NCBI GenBank assembly: GCA_006386115.1
Contig: VFIW01000060.1
Coordinates: 186,001 to 250,000, forward strand
Length of the DNA stretch: 64,000 bases
From: Globisporangium splendens
Lineage: Eukaryota; Oomycota; Peronosporomycetes; Pythiales; Pythiaceae
Direction of reading: 5' to 3'
The notes under the pieces are model-generated. The model did not search any database. It was not told the origin of the DNA and was given only the letters and a program-made list of their open reading frames with translations. Made by a program: the position numbers and the translations under genes. Of the stretch, positions 41,358-51,259 are shown piece after piece. Positions within the stretch are counted from its first letter, which is position 1, and each line of letters starts with the position of its first letter.

Positions 41358-42970
41358 TTAGATGCTCTCGACGAAGCCCGTCATGGCGCGCACGAGGTCC
41401 CAGCACGTGACCTGGAGCGCGATGCTGCCGAGCACGAGCACGCCCGCGACTATGAACAGCATCGTGAACAGCATGGTCCAGGGCGCCACGGGCTTGAAGA
41501 TCGCCATGAGCGGCGACTCGGCGTCGAAGATCGACGTGCGCAGCGCCGAGCTCAGGATCATAAAGTTGTGCAGACAGCCCGTGTGGCAGCTCACGCTCAG
41601 GATGCGGCCGTCCGACGTCCACTGCAGGTCCTCAAAGCTCAGTGCGATCGACGGCGTCGCACCGGTGCCGCTGTTGCTGCCTCCACCACTCCCTGGCGCT
41701 GTATCACTCATCTGTCCAGACGCGTTGAACGATGACGAAGATGGCGCCGTGGACGACGATAAAGACGATGAGGAGGACGATAGACTCGGGTCGCTCTCGA
41801 GGTACTCGACGGCGATCTCCTTCCAGTCGCTCATGCGCACGACCTTGATGCAATTGTCGCCGCACGTGGCCACGGTGCCGTTGACTTCGTTGTACACGAT
41901 CTCACGCAGTGAATACTCGTGGAACTTGGCGCAGTACTGCTCCTGGCCGATCTCGTTCAAGTGGGTCGAGATGATCACGACGTACCCCGAGGAGAAGCCT
42001 GCGATGATGTACCCGTTGCCGAACCACTGGTACGACACGATACTGCCGTAGCGGGACTGGAACGCGAGCTCCAGCGCGTTCTCGCGCTCGTTCAGGTCGT
42101 AGAGCAAGATGGTCTTGCCGCCCATGTTGACCGACAGGATCGCGTCCTTGTCCTCGCTCTTCCCACCAAACTACAATAGACAATGAAACATTAGACTATG
42201 CTTTTACAGCAATGCAGTGTGCATTTCCACGTCGTTTACCGTGATGCTCTGCGGCGATGCCTTGATCTTGACCTGGTCAAACGTGCGGCCGTCGGGCAGG
42301 CAGATCGTGATCTGCCTATCCTCCGAGCCAAACGCGAACTTGTTCTCCAGGTTCCAGTCGCCGCAGAGGATGCGGCGCTTGTGCTTGCTCACGGCCTGGA
42401 TCTTGTCGCCCGTCGCGTGGTCGTAGATGTACACTTGGCCACGATTCGTGCCGATCGCGAGCTACAAAAAGCGCCATTTGCAGTGAGAACGATGCAAATA
42501 TGCGGATGATATCCACGCACATATATCAGCGTACAAGCAGCGAGCGCGGCGCCTTGGACCACTTCATGAAGCTGATGTCCTTGCAGGGCAAGTCCACCAG
42601 CTGGTGCTCGCGGATCTTTTTCGGCTCCCAGAGCACGAGCGACGCCGAATTCGCCTGCACGATCGCCAGCATGTCGCCATTCTCGCTCCACTCGAGCAGC
42701 GTGCATGGGCTAAGTATACATACGAACAGCAGCAGCAGCATAATACACACGTGTGAGTCCATGTCACTAACAGCAAACGCACCGTATGCAGAAAGGCACG
42801 AACCTGGGCGACGGTGGTACGATCTGGTCGACGAGTTTGCCGCGGCGGCCGAAGATGTGCGCCACGCGGGAGCTACCCGTGGACGCGACGTACTTGCCGT
42901 GCGGGTCCCACGCGTACTTGACGGCGCCCGTGCCGTGGTGGCGCGCGTCCACCGAGAAGAGCATCAGCAT
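41358..42970 (-). CDS. Short WDR19/IFT144-like WD40 protein with C-terminal membrane anchor
   Basis: Four exons: 42970-42804, 42709-42535, 42461-42240 and 42170-41358. Introns are 69-94 bp, GT..AG, and all phases fit; the product is 458 aa. WD40 blades match WDR19/IFT144, a ciliary transport protein of about 1300 aa: KYAWDPHGKYVASTG, LLEWSENGDMLAIV, KHKRRILCGDWNLENKFAFG, RYGSIVSYQWFGNGYIIAGF, VATCGDNCIKV and LQWTSDGRILSVS. The protein then stops resembling IFT144. It ends with APWTMLFTMLFIVAGVLVLG, one strong transmembrane helix, and about 25 residues. The TPR-rich two thirds of IFT144 are absent. An acidic Ser-rich insert (about 325-360) is present. No lesion was seen. A tail-anchored protein derived from or related to IFT144 is inferred. 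Confidence 0.75.
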
Positions 42971-43645
42971 CTTTGCTGTAGCTCTTCGATTGCAGCAGCA
43001 AATGGGCTGCGCCGGCTTGATCAGCGATCTCTTTCCCAACGAGAGTGACATCGTACTTAACATTGAGACTAGATACGCACGCACCTTACGAGTGGATAGG
43101 TATGCTAGGTGCGCGCGTACTTCACATAAACTGAACCTCTTTAAATGGATACACTGATGGCACAACAGATTCATAAAGAGGAAATATGTGCTATAAGAAG
43201 GTGTACCTGCACTTTAAAGAGATGTATCACATTCTAAACTCACAAGTTGAAGTGAGCCCATTGAAAACGCTTGAGATCCATCAATTGGATCGAAATGGAG
43301 ATAAAGATGGCGCCGCCTATGAATAGCGAGCGTATGTGGGGCGGTCGTGTGCGAGAATGATGTACCCTTGAGATCGCTCTCGCTCTCAGCAGCTCAACAG
43401 CGGTATCCTCCGAGTGAAGCAAGCCGAGCAAGAACATCTCGTCTCAATCTGACCCAGGTTTGCCCTACTTCCTCTCGCTCTGATCCAGTCCGATCCACAT
43501 TTCTTTGCGTTCGTGACGTGCGTGACCTCACTTGAGTGCTGACGCGAGTCGTGAAAAAGCTCACTCGGAGGGAGTTCGCGTGCGTGCACTGCGCTCAAAG
43601 CACTCGACCGACTCGGCAGTTTATTGCAGAAGAAACCCACGCCAA
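42971..43645. other. Divergent intergenic region
   Basis: It lies between the WDR19-like start (-) and the SHIPPO-like start (+). Pyrimidine-rich around 43370-43500. No gene was recognised. Confidence 0.5.
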
Positions 43646-44481
43646 GATGAGTTCGCCACCTGGGTCGCCTGCGAGAGGGAGTTCGTCGCCAGGCAAGTCC
43701 AAAGCTCCCGAGAATCCCGGCCACTTTGGCGGTGCGTACACCGGGTATGCCGACATCAAGTCGTCGTGTGGAGAGCAAGTCGATTCGCGCAAGGTCACGG
43801 CCCCCTGACGGTCTTTGGGAGTAGTACGCGTCCACACACGACGAGTAAGAACAAATCCCCAAGTCCCGGTGCGTACCAGATCCCGTCATCGATAGGCAAA
43901 CCGGTTCTGTCGACGATGGTCCAAGCGCCTGCATGCTCCATCAGTGGACGCGAGAAGTTTGGCTCAACAGGTGACGCTAAACTGAGCGCGAGCACACCCG
44001 GACCGAGCGACTACACGTCCGAGATCGTGAACCCGCGGGAGCGAGCTGCACCAAGCTATTCGCTCGGCAGAAAGTGGGGAACCTCTCTGGGGTGAAGAAG
44101 TCGCCTGGACCAGGGTCGTATGGGTCGTCAACGACACTTGGCCGCACGTTTCTGTCGACCCAGAAGAGCAACCCCATGCCGGCGTTCACGAAGGTCAAGC
44201 GCAAGCCCTTGACGTCCGGTAACACGGGCATTGGTCCCGGTCAGTACGCTGTGATCGTTGCGGCTGTCGGCAAACAGCCAATCTCGACGCTCTCGAGCGC
44301 AGCGTCGTACTCGTTCGGCACGGAGTCGAGGGCAAAAGTGTCGCGCAGCACGGTTGACGCTGTGCCCGGCCCCAACTCGTACCCAAGCAAGAGTTCCGTG
44401 GGCAAGCAGGTCGAGTCGACGTACCGCACAGCTCCCAAGTGCTCCATGTCGGGACGAACGAAATTCGGTAGCCATTTCTAA
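43646..44481 (+). pseudogene. SHIPPO/STPG-repeat (ODF3-like) protein gene, broken
   Basis: SHIPPO proteins sit on flagellar microtubules. Five repeats of the PGPxxY type are visible across three frames: SPSPGAYQIPSSIGKP, TPGPSDYTS, SPGPGSYGSSTTLG, IGPGQYAVIVAAVGKQ and VPGPNSYPSKSSVGKQ. The start MSSPPGSPARGSS is at 43646. After VTAP a one-base loss in a C run (about 43800) moves the frame. A second one-base loss near 44075 moves it again between YSLGRK and GNLSGVKK. Both shifts go the same way, and no GT..AG intron explains them. The repeats are still well formed, so the damage is recent or is sequencing error. Confidence 0.78.
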
Positions 44482-44634
44482 CAGCGCTCAACGACCATTG
44501 TGCATCATACAAACATATCAATTCTTAGACACCTCCTACCATTTCTTTTGAGACTCACCAGTATAATATTTTCTCTTCATCTTGACCTTTACGCCTTTGG
44601 TTCTTGTCGTCTCTGCAACCGCGAATGGATCTAT

Positions 44635-45309
44635 TTAGTCGTGCATTTTGGCTTCCTCTTTCTCCTCATTCTCGTCGTCCTCGTCGTCCTCGTCGTCCTC
44701 GTCGTTTGCGTGCGCCAGTCGCCACGCTTTCATACGCTCATACTCATTGTAGTGCGACTTGCGCTTCTCGGCAAACTTGGGGTCCTTCACGATCTTCATG
44801 CCTTCCTCGTCGCGATCGGCAAAGTGTGAACGTTTCGACCCCACGCTGCCTTCGTCATCGCTGCTGTCCCACTCGCTCGCATGGCGCTGCTTTGTGTCCT
44901 GCACGCGCTGCAACTTGGTCTGCAGCTCACCCCACTGCCATTTTGCCATACATCCAACCGTTAGACACACACATAAAATACAAACAAAACGCACACTATC
45001 GCACGCAACACATGGAAACACACGTCCATATGCACAGTGGACATCGCATATAGGTACGCGTACCTCGAGCTTTGGCTCGTGCTCGCGTCCCGAAGCGCTT
45101 CGCGCGGGGGACACAGCGCCGAGTTCTCCAGCGTTGGCGTCGTCGTCGTCGTGGTCGGAGCCGTAGTAGTGGTACGGCGTGTTGGGCTCCTCGATCTTCT
45201 GGCGAGTGCCGCGCAGCAGGTCGTGGGCCGCGATCGTCTCTTCGTCCCACGTCACGTGCGGCGCCGCCGCTCCCGAGGAGGAAGTTGCCACCACTGTCTT
45301 CTGCTCCAT
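44635..45309 (-). CDS. Protein phosphatase 1 inhibitor-2 (IPP-2) family
   Basis: Inhibitor-2 binds and restrains PP1 and helps its folding. Exons are 45309-45064 and 44934-44635, with the intron GTACGC..GGCAG in phase 0; the product is 181 aa. VTWDEETIAAHD and IEEPNTPYHYY correspond to the WDE and EPxTPYH signatures, the latter holding the regulatory Thr. FAEKRKSHYNEYERMKAW matches the C-terminal RKxHYNE PP1-binding helix. The tail is a pure Asp/Glu run (DEDDEDDEDDENEEKEE). An upstream in-frame ATG (45330) is possible; 45309 has the better context. The intron is 129 bp. Confidence 0.88.
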   Translation of the reverse strand: MEQKTVVATSSSGAAAPHVTWDEETIAAHDLLRGTRQKIEEPNTPYHYYGSDHDDDDANAGELGAVSPARSASGREHEPKLEVRVPICDVHCAYGRVFPCVACDSVRFVCILCVCLTVGCMAKWQWGELQTKLQRVQDTKQRHASEWDSSDDEGSVGSKRSHFADRDEEGMKIVKDPKFAEKRKSHYNEYERMKAWRLAHANDEDDEDDEDDENEEKEEAKMHD

Positions 45310-45580
45310 TTTCGTGCTTTGGAACATCATGACACACAAAAAATTGGTGCTAAAATTTGAATTGCGGAGATCAATTCAATTTTGAATTGGAGGATGGAAG
45401 TAAAAATGAATTGATGGATGTGGAACCTGACGAAGAGGCTAGTTGAAGTGAATATGCTGTGTGATAGGATTTTGAACTTCAATGTAGCCATGTGACTGGT
45501 TAATATGGCTGCACTTTCGATCTGGGGACCACAGAGAAGCAGAATTTCGTTGCTCCTTCCTGACTCAATCCTGCAGACCG

Positions 45581-45597
45581 AAGAGTTCCACAACTTC
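45581..45597. repeat. Left target-site duplication of LINE
   Basis: AAGAGTTCCACAACTTC, repeated exactly at 47717-47733 on the far side of the LINE. Confidence 0.85.
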
Positions 45598-45836
45598 GGC
45601 GATGTGTTCCAGATCGACCTCAGCTCTAAAATGTCTGACAGGCTTCCAGGTATCATCGCTGAAGGACGAAAGCTACGCGGGACATTCTGTGCAGAATGGC
45701 TGCCATACATGACCTCGACTGCAGATGGGTGGCTTCTTGATTCCAACGGCTCCCCTTACAAGCTTGCTCACTCGCATTACCAGTTGGAACAGCACAACTG
45801 GGTGACATACTTCGATGGGAGTGGATAAGACCAGGA

Positions 45837-46820
45837 GTGCTTAACTTCATCCCAACATGTGGAATCTCCGGATTCTCCCGGCCGTCTATTCGAGCGCTCG
45901 AGCGGTTATGTGCTACGTTGGTATCCAACTTCCCACAGCTTCTGTATCGACCACAGCAAACAGATGTGCTTCGGCTGTACAACGGGCAACGCCATTATAA
46001 CCACGAATGGCATCTGCACACCAGTGAAGCAACTCTGACCCACGTCGACACGACCCTAGTCAAAGCTACGCATACACTTCACTCCGCAATGGACTGTGAC
46101 GTCATGGCAACAAGAGACTTGAACGGGCAGAAGGTGTCGTTCCATGCACATCCACGCTCCACAAGAATCGTGCAACTAGGGGGTGACAACGGACGATACA
46201 ATACGACCAGATCTTTCTATCGGCAACAAGTTGCAGCAACGAGGACACAAATTGGCAAAGATACTCGAGATGCAGCAGTCAGCAAAGCTGTCCATACAGC
46301 AGGATCTCTGTGGCCAGGACTGCAAGTAATCCAATGGAGCGAATTACACAACATCCCAGGGATTACAGTTTATACGGCTCAGACTCTTCTCCGGCTGAAA
46401 GCCAACCGAATCTCCATGTGGAACTGTGAGAAAGCTGATCTATCCTGCTCGAATCCCGAATGTTCCCAAGTTGTCCAATCTTCTGTCCAACATCTATTCT
46501 GGGAGTGTCCGAAAGCCAAACTGGTGTGGAACTACTTTTATGCGCTATGGGCGAAGATCGGAATCACTCCTGGTCACGACCCCGCAATCTGGATCTTCAG
46601 TCTGGATCTACCACATACTCCAAGGCATGCATGGACCACGATCAAGAGACACATTATCGGACACAAGTTCTCCAATGAACATCTCCAAGATCATCTCTAT
46701 CCCGTCGCACACATGCTGTGGCGATATATGAGCGCGTCGCTCATACAGCCATTTGGTGTGCGCATCTGCGACGCATGGATTCGGATCCAATCGAATCGAC
46801 TGCTGAGATGGCGATCATGA
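45837..46820 (+). pseudogene. LINE ORF2 C-terminal region (RT tail, zf-RVT)
   Basis: An open frame of 327 codons without RT active-site motifs; it begins downstream of the RT palm. The Cys-His cluster CSNPEC..HLFWEC near residues 205-228 is the zf-RVT signature, with conserved Trp-rich helices after it. The frame is lost before the RNase H domain. Confidence 0.8.
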
Positions 46821-46958
46821 TGACCAGATTAGAGGCAGGAATGCGAAACCTCACACGACTCGCTGAAGCGCAAGCTGGAGACTCGGACGGTCACACGGTT
46901 GTAGCAGTTCTCAAAGGCATATGTCGACTGCTTTCTCAGCCAAACCGACGCCATCCCC

Positions 46959-47612
46959 TTGACTCCAAGTGATACTCGCGGCGTTTACCTGTTGTTTTTC
47001 GATGGTGGATCACGCGGTAATCCAGGACCAGGAGGGACTGGATCCATTATCGTGCGTGTCCATAAGGACTCGCACACGGCCAGTTTAATTTGGGCCGCGA
47101 GCATGGCATATAGCAGGGAGGACACGACCAACAACTTTGCCGAGTACTGGGGTCTCATACATGGACTCCGAGAAGCCCAACGCAGTCACTTCGAACCGTT
47201 GTACGTGATTGGAGACGGTGCACTCATTATCTCCCAACAGAGAATGCATCGGTCCCCCCGACAGCACCGATTGGCACGTTTATACCAGACAAGTCGACGA
47301 CTCGCGGATTGCATCGACATCCGAGGATGGTACCATCACTACCGTGCCTTCAACAAGATGGCGGACTCAGCCGCCAACCTAGCCATGGACACCAGAACCT
47401 CAACGCAGGTTCACTTCCCAACTCAAAGAGCTGCTTTCAACAATCTCACCCAGGATCTTGACAACGACGTCATGCATTGGCTTATGCGAAGTTCGGAAGA
47501 TCCAAGGTCATTGGACAACACAAGGCAGCCTCACGTAGGACCAAGAGAACATGCCATCCTGGTCAAAGATTATTTAGCATTCAGAAGTGATCTAGTGCAA
47601 ACTGCGCCATAG
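46959..47612 (+). pseudogene. LINE RNase H domain
   Basis: The RNase HI fold is evident: FFDGGSRGNPGPGG (first Asp), NNFAEYWGLIHGL (Glu), VIGDGALII (Asp) and RAFNKMADSAANLAMD (last Asp). It removes RNA from the RNA:DNA hybrid during retrotransposition. No in-frame ATG starts it; it is read after a frameshift from the upstream ORF. Confidence 0.82.
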
Positions 47613-47716
47613 ACACATTTACACTCCTGTATGAAATTCGTAATGAAGATTAGGTAGGAGAATGGATATTGTAGGTCACGACGATGAACCTAAATATACC
47701 TCACCTTATAAAGATA

Positions 47717-47733
47717 AAGAGTTCCACAACTTC
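47717..47733. repeat. Right target-site duplication of LINE
   Basis: AAGAGTTCCACAACTTC, identical to 45581-45597. Confidence 0.85.
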
Positions 47734-48059
47734 ATTTGGGTCACCATGACCTGGTCGAGTCGAAACCCATGGACTGCTATCGTACGCCAATAGGGACAAG
47801 CTCCACATCGAACGACACGGACACTGTTGAGTGGGTGATCGGATTCCTGCTGCCATTTTTATCAAGTGCTCGTCGTACCTGTGCATGGGAGCCGGCATCT
47901 TCTCGATGTGGGAGGGATACTGTCGTTGTTTTAATGAATGTGTGGCCATGTCTGCAGTCAAGGTGTTTTTTCTAACGCCAGGAGCATGCTACTAACTGGC
48001 AAGTGTGGTAGTCCAGGTGCGTTCATGTGGGTTGCGTTCCGTCTCATCTCGGCCACACG

Positions 48060-48213
48060 GCAGCTAACGTTTGTCTTGGAGTCGCAATGGCAGCAAGTGC
48101 AGACAAAGCTGATTCTATGGATCGAGTTCTCGGTTCAACCTCCACTGAGGCACTTCGGCGAAGGTTTCAGCTTCCAGCTTTCATGGGTTCGCAACTCGCG
48201 AGCGACAGACTAA
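48060..48213 (+). pseudogene. C-terminal relic of the multi-pass membrane family
   Basis: RQLTFVLESQWQQVQTKLIL and GEGFSFQLSW match the C-terminus of the damaged membrane gene at 35894-37553 (RQLTFVSKSQWQQVQAKLVL, GEDFSFQFAW), in the opposite orientation. Sequence from about 47734 to 48060 may hold more of the same gene in several frames, but I cannot align it. Confidence 0.6.
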
Positions 48214-48259
48214 GCGCTGGTAAGTAATTCACCACGAATTGAACACAATGCCTCATTTA

Positions 48260-49620
48260 TTAGCACCACTGCCATTGGCAAGCAAGCTGCAGGGCACGGA
48301 CAACGTCGTTCGGGGCTTCCCATTTCGCGGGCTGCAGCGATGGGAACTGGAATTGTGGGGTCTCTTTCGAGTGGTTGAACTTGGCCTTGACTGATACTGG
48401 CGCCTCCTTCTCGACAGTTGTATTGAACGTTTTCTTCTGCGCCGACGTGAGGCGATGGAAATCTTTGAGCTTCTGGTGGATCTGCTTCGTCGCGAGCTCG
48501 CGACACTTGTCGTGCTTCTCGGGGATCCGCTCGATCGCTCGTGACGTGAATGAGAAATAAGGTGAAAAGCAGTCGACGCGGTTAAGCCCCACGAGCTCGA
48601 CGGTGGGTGAATCCGCGATGACCGTGTACGCGCGCGCTTGCTGGCCCTCGACGAACATCTCAAAGCCGAAGAACCCGGCGCGCTCTTTCAAAGTGAATGC
48701 AACTCGAGATTTCGCAGCATGCACTTGCTCCTTCCACTCGTGTCTGCCCACAGGCCACCGGTGCTTGTGTTCGTACTGGATGCCGACTTCCAAGCGCACT
48801 TTTCCTGACCGAACGATGTAAAAGGTGCCGATGGAGTCGCCCTGGCGATACAGAATCTCTCCCTGCTTGAGAGGAACATCGAGCGAGACGAGCTCAAAGT
48901 AGTGCAACTTGCTTTCGACGCAGTCGCGAAAGAGAAGCACTTCGGTGTGCAGCCAATTGATCAGGTGCTTGTACCGACGCGTTTGGCACCGAGCAAGCGT
49001 CTGTGGTAGTCTTCAGCCATGATCTTCAACACTTCGACGCCGATTGTGGGTGTAATGGAGAGCTGATTCGGAGCACTGGTAGCAGTCGATGCAGTGTTGG
49101 CTGGCGCCGTACTCACAGAAGTATTCACTGGAACATTCGCTCCAGTTCCTGCTTGCACATCTGCACCACGGGTCGCATTCTCGATTTGCAGCGCGATGTC
49201 GCCAAACGCCGAGTTCTTGCCCACCGTCGCCACTTTCTGGCCGTCGACGAGAACGTGAACTTCGCCCGAGAAGACCAAGTAGCACGCGTCTCCCTTGTCA
49301 CCTTTGTGGAACACGTACTCGCGTGGTTTGAGTGCCTGGTACCGCACCAGCTTGGCGATCTCGGTCGCTTGACTCAGATCCAGCGACGTCGCCATGGACG
49401 GGATTTCCATGATCCATCGCGCGAAGCACTGCAGCTCGACGGTGTTGCGATCGCCCGGGTCTTTCGGGACACCCTGACGGAGAATCTCCTCACCCGTGAT
49501 CACGATATCGGAAAAGCGAGGGAAAAACACTTGGAAATCCTTTCGCTCGCGTATCCACGCAGGAAAAACCTCTTGCTCACCGCGTGAAGGTGACGCTGGT
49601 GGAGGACCTTGCACGACCAT
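48260..49620 (-). pseudogene. Protein with two cyclic-nucleotide-binding domains (CNBD2-like), broken
   Basis: ATG at 49620 (MVVQGPPPASPSRGEQ), with the open frame continuing upstream. The first domain has VFHKGDKGDACYLVFSGEVHV and FGDIALQIENATRG, the phosphate-binding-cassette position. A Thr/Ser-rich insert follows. The second has LKQGEILYRQGDSIGTFYIV and GFFGFEMFVEGQQARAYTV. Near 48980 one base is missing between LLGAK and RRYKHLINWLHTEVLLFRD, so the first frame stops at 48961. CNBD2 in mammals is needed for normal sperm tails. A flagellar or cAMP-sensing role here is inference. The 5' end appears lost in a deletion that also removed the end of the adjacent protease gene. Confidence 0.72.
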
Positions 49621-49749
49621 CGCATCAGTGCCAGGAGTATTGACGTCTAGCGATGGCGACGTGCCTGGTCGTCGACGATCTTTCACTGTGGCGCTCTCCG
49701 ATTTATCCGATGCACTTGCACCTTTCGCTGATGGTAAAGAGACAAAGTG

Positions 49750-51259
49750 TGTTGCACTTATCCATGCACTCCTCAGCGGTCGAAGCGCGCAACGACAAAA
49801 TGTCATTTCCGACAAAGTCGACGTTGTTCAGGATCGTTCCTTGCTGGACACGCGCATCTTTCGACGTCACAGTACCTGAGTACGTCGGGTTGGCGCCAGG
49901 AGCATTGACCTGCTCGCCCGTAATGCTCGACTTGAGATCGCAGGTGTCGCTCTCGTATCGCCACACGTACGCCTTGCAGCCACTCTCCTGACGACATTGA
50001 TCGCAGCAGTCTTGTGGCTTCACGGTTGTCACGGACTTGAGCGTCGCACCGAGAATCTCGACGCGCTCCCGCTGAGCGCTGCAGCGCAGATTGAGTACAG
50101 CATTCGAGCCACGCGCGAACACTGGGTAGTACGCGAGCGTCTCAATGCCACACGCTCCATACGAAGCACCTTGGTACCCGCGCTCTACGTAGGCGTAGCC
50201 CTGCTCACCCCAGTACGTGCTCCACTGGTTTCGGATCTTCCAGTAGGCAACGCCATCGAGGACGCCGTATCCAACAATGAGAATCGCCGAGTCGAGCTTC
50301 GTACTTGGACACGCGTCTTCGCTGCCCATGATGAGACCGCCAGCGTAGTACTGGAACGTTGCCACTCCGGTGGTGGCAAGCGCAGACACGGGGTGTTCGA
50401 GCACAGCAGTTTCCAGTTTCGTGTGGTCAGCGAAACGCTGCGCTTCGTAGAAGTACGCACCGAGGTCAGGCTTGTTGCAATCAAAGTACGGGTCTGACGT
50501 GGGACACGCAGGCACTTGACCACTTCCCGACGTATACGGGAACGTCGCGTCCGTGCAGATGGAGCCGCCATTGATATGCGCGATCCAGTCGCACGCACGA
50601 ACACTGGCGCCACCAGAGCACGTACCCTGACCGTTTGTACCACAACTGATCACGTCCTGAGCCGAAAGAGCCAGGAGCGTCCCAGTTTGCGCGCAATAGC
50701 CGCCTTCCAAGGCCGCAATCGTCGAAAACGCCCAACTCGCGCCACACTATCCTTGATCCTTCGGCGCATTCACGCAGCCTTTCGCCGCCCAGTCGACAGT
50801 AATGACATTCGCCATGCTTGCTAACTTGCGACTCGCAAATTCCGACGTCGTCGTATTGCGAAACCGGTCGGAACCAATATGCTTTTCCAGGAGCGCGCGG
50901 TGGTGCTGTACGTCGTTTCTCCCGACATATTCCGCGAACTCGCCGGGCGAGAGCAGCGCGAATGGCGTGTTCACCGAGAACGTGGCCATCGGTTGCTCCA
51001 CTTGGAGCGTTTGGACCCGTTCTTTTGCAGCTTGGAACCGCGCGAGCTCCTCGGTCGTCGGCGGTGTTTCAGCGTCTGCCACAGCCAGGAATCGAGAGCT
51101 TTGCGTCGCAGGTACATGGCCGTTCTTGTAGGCCGCTTGACCCGCGGGGCTGCGCTTCCAAGCGAGGAATTCGGCTGTGAGGTTGTCGCCAGACGCCACT
51201 GCGACGGCGTGCGCGAGTGCTGCGACCAGCAGAGTCAGGAAGAACGAGGAGGGCTTCAT
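49750..51259 (-). pseudogene. Papain-like (C1A) protease with PAN domains, copy 1, dead and 3' truncated
   Basis: ATG at 51259; signal peptide MKPSSFFLTLLVAALAHA; an I29-like pro-region with FSVNTPFALLSPGEFAEY. A TAG at 50749-50747 replaces the codon that is CAG in both sister copies, the oxyanion-hole Gln of the GQCG motif. The next residues read CGASWAF, so the nucleophile Cys is Ser. The His position reads LDSAI in place of NHEVL/DHAVL. Asn of RNQWS is kept. One PAN/Apple domain is complete and the second is cut after MDKCNT near 49750, where unrelated sequence begins. All three lesions agree with loss of activity. Confidence 0.82.

Larger units (their letters stand above)
45598..47716 (+). 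mobile_element. 5'-truncated non-LTR retrotransposon (LINE) with RNase H
   Basis: The 3' part of an oomycete-type LINE. The end of the ORF has a zinc-knuckle-like RT tail (CSNPECSQVVQ..HLFWECPKA, about 46440-46520) followed by an RNase H domain (about 46990-47390). A roughly 100-bp 3' UTR ends CTTATAAAG. The 17-bp perfect target-site duplication and missing 5' end are classic for target-primed reverse transcription. At least two frameshifts kill it. The sequence interrupted at this point may belong to the decayed membrane-gene relic to the right. Confidence 0.88.

Noticed and set aside
42208..42461. Frameshift in the WDR19-like gene at exon 3
   Set aside because: Using the donor GTAAAC at 42239 in place of GTAAAA at 42207 restores the phase, so no lesion is needed.
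44640..44710. Repeated CTCGTCGTC units that look like a short tandem repeat
   Set aside because: They encode the Asp/Glu tail of inhibitor-2 on the other strand; an ordinary acidic run.
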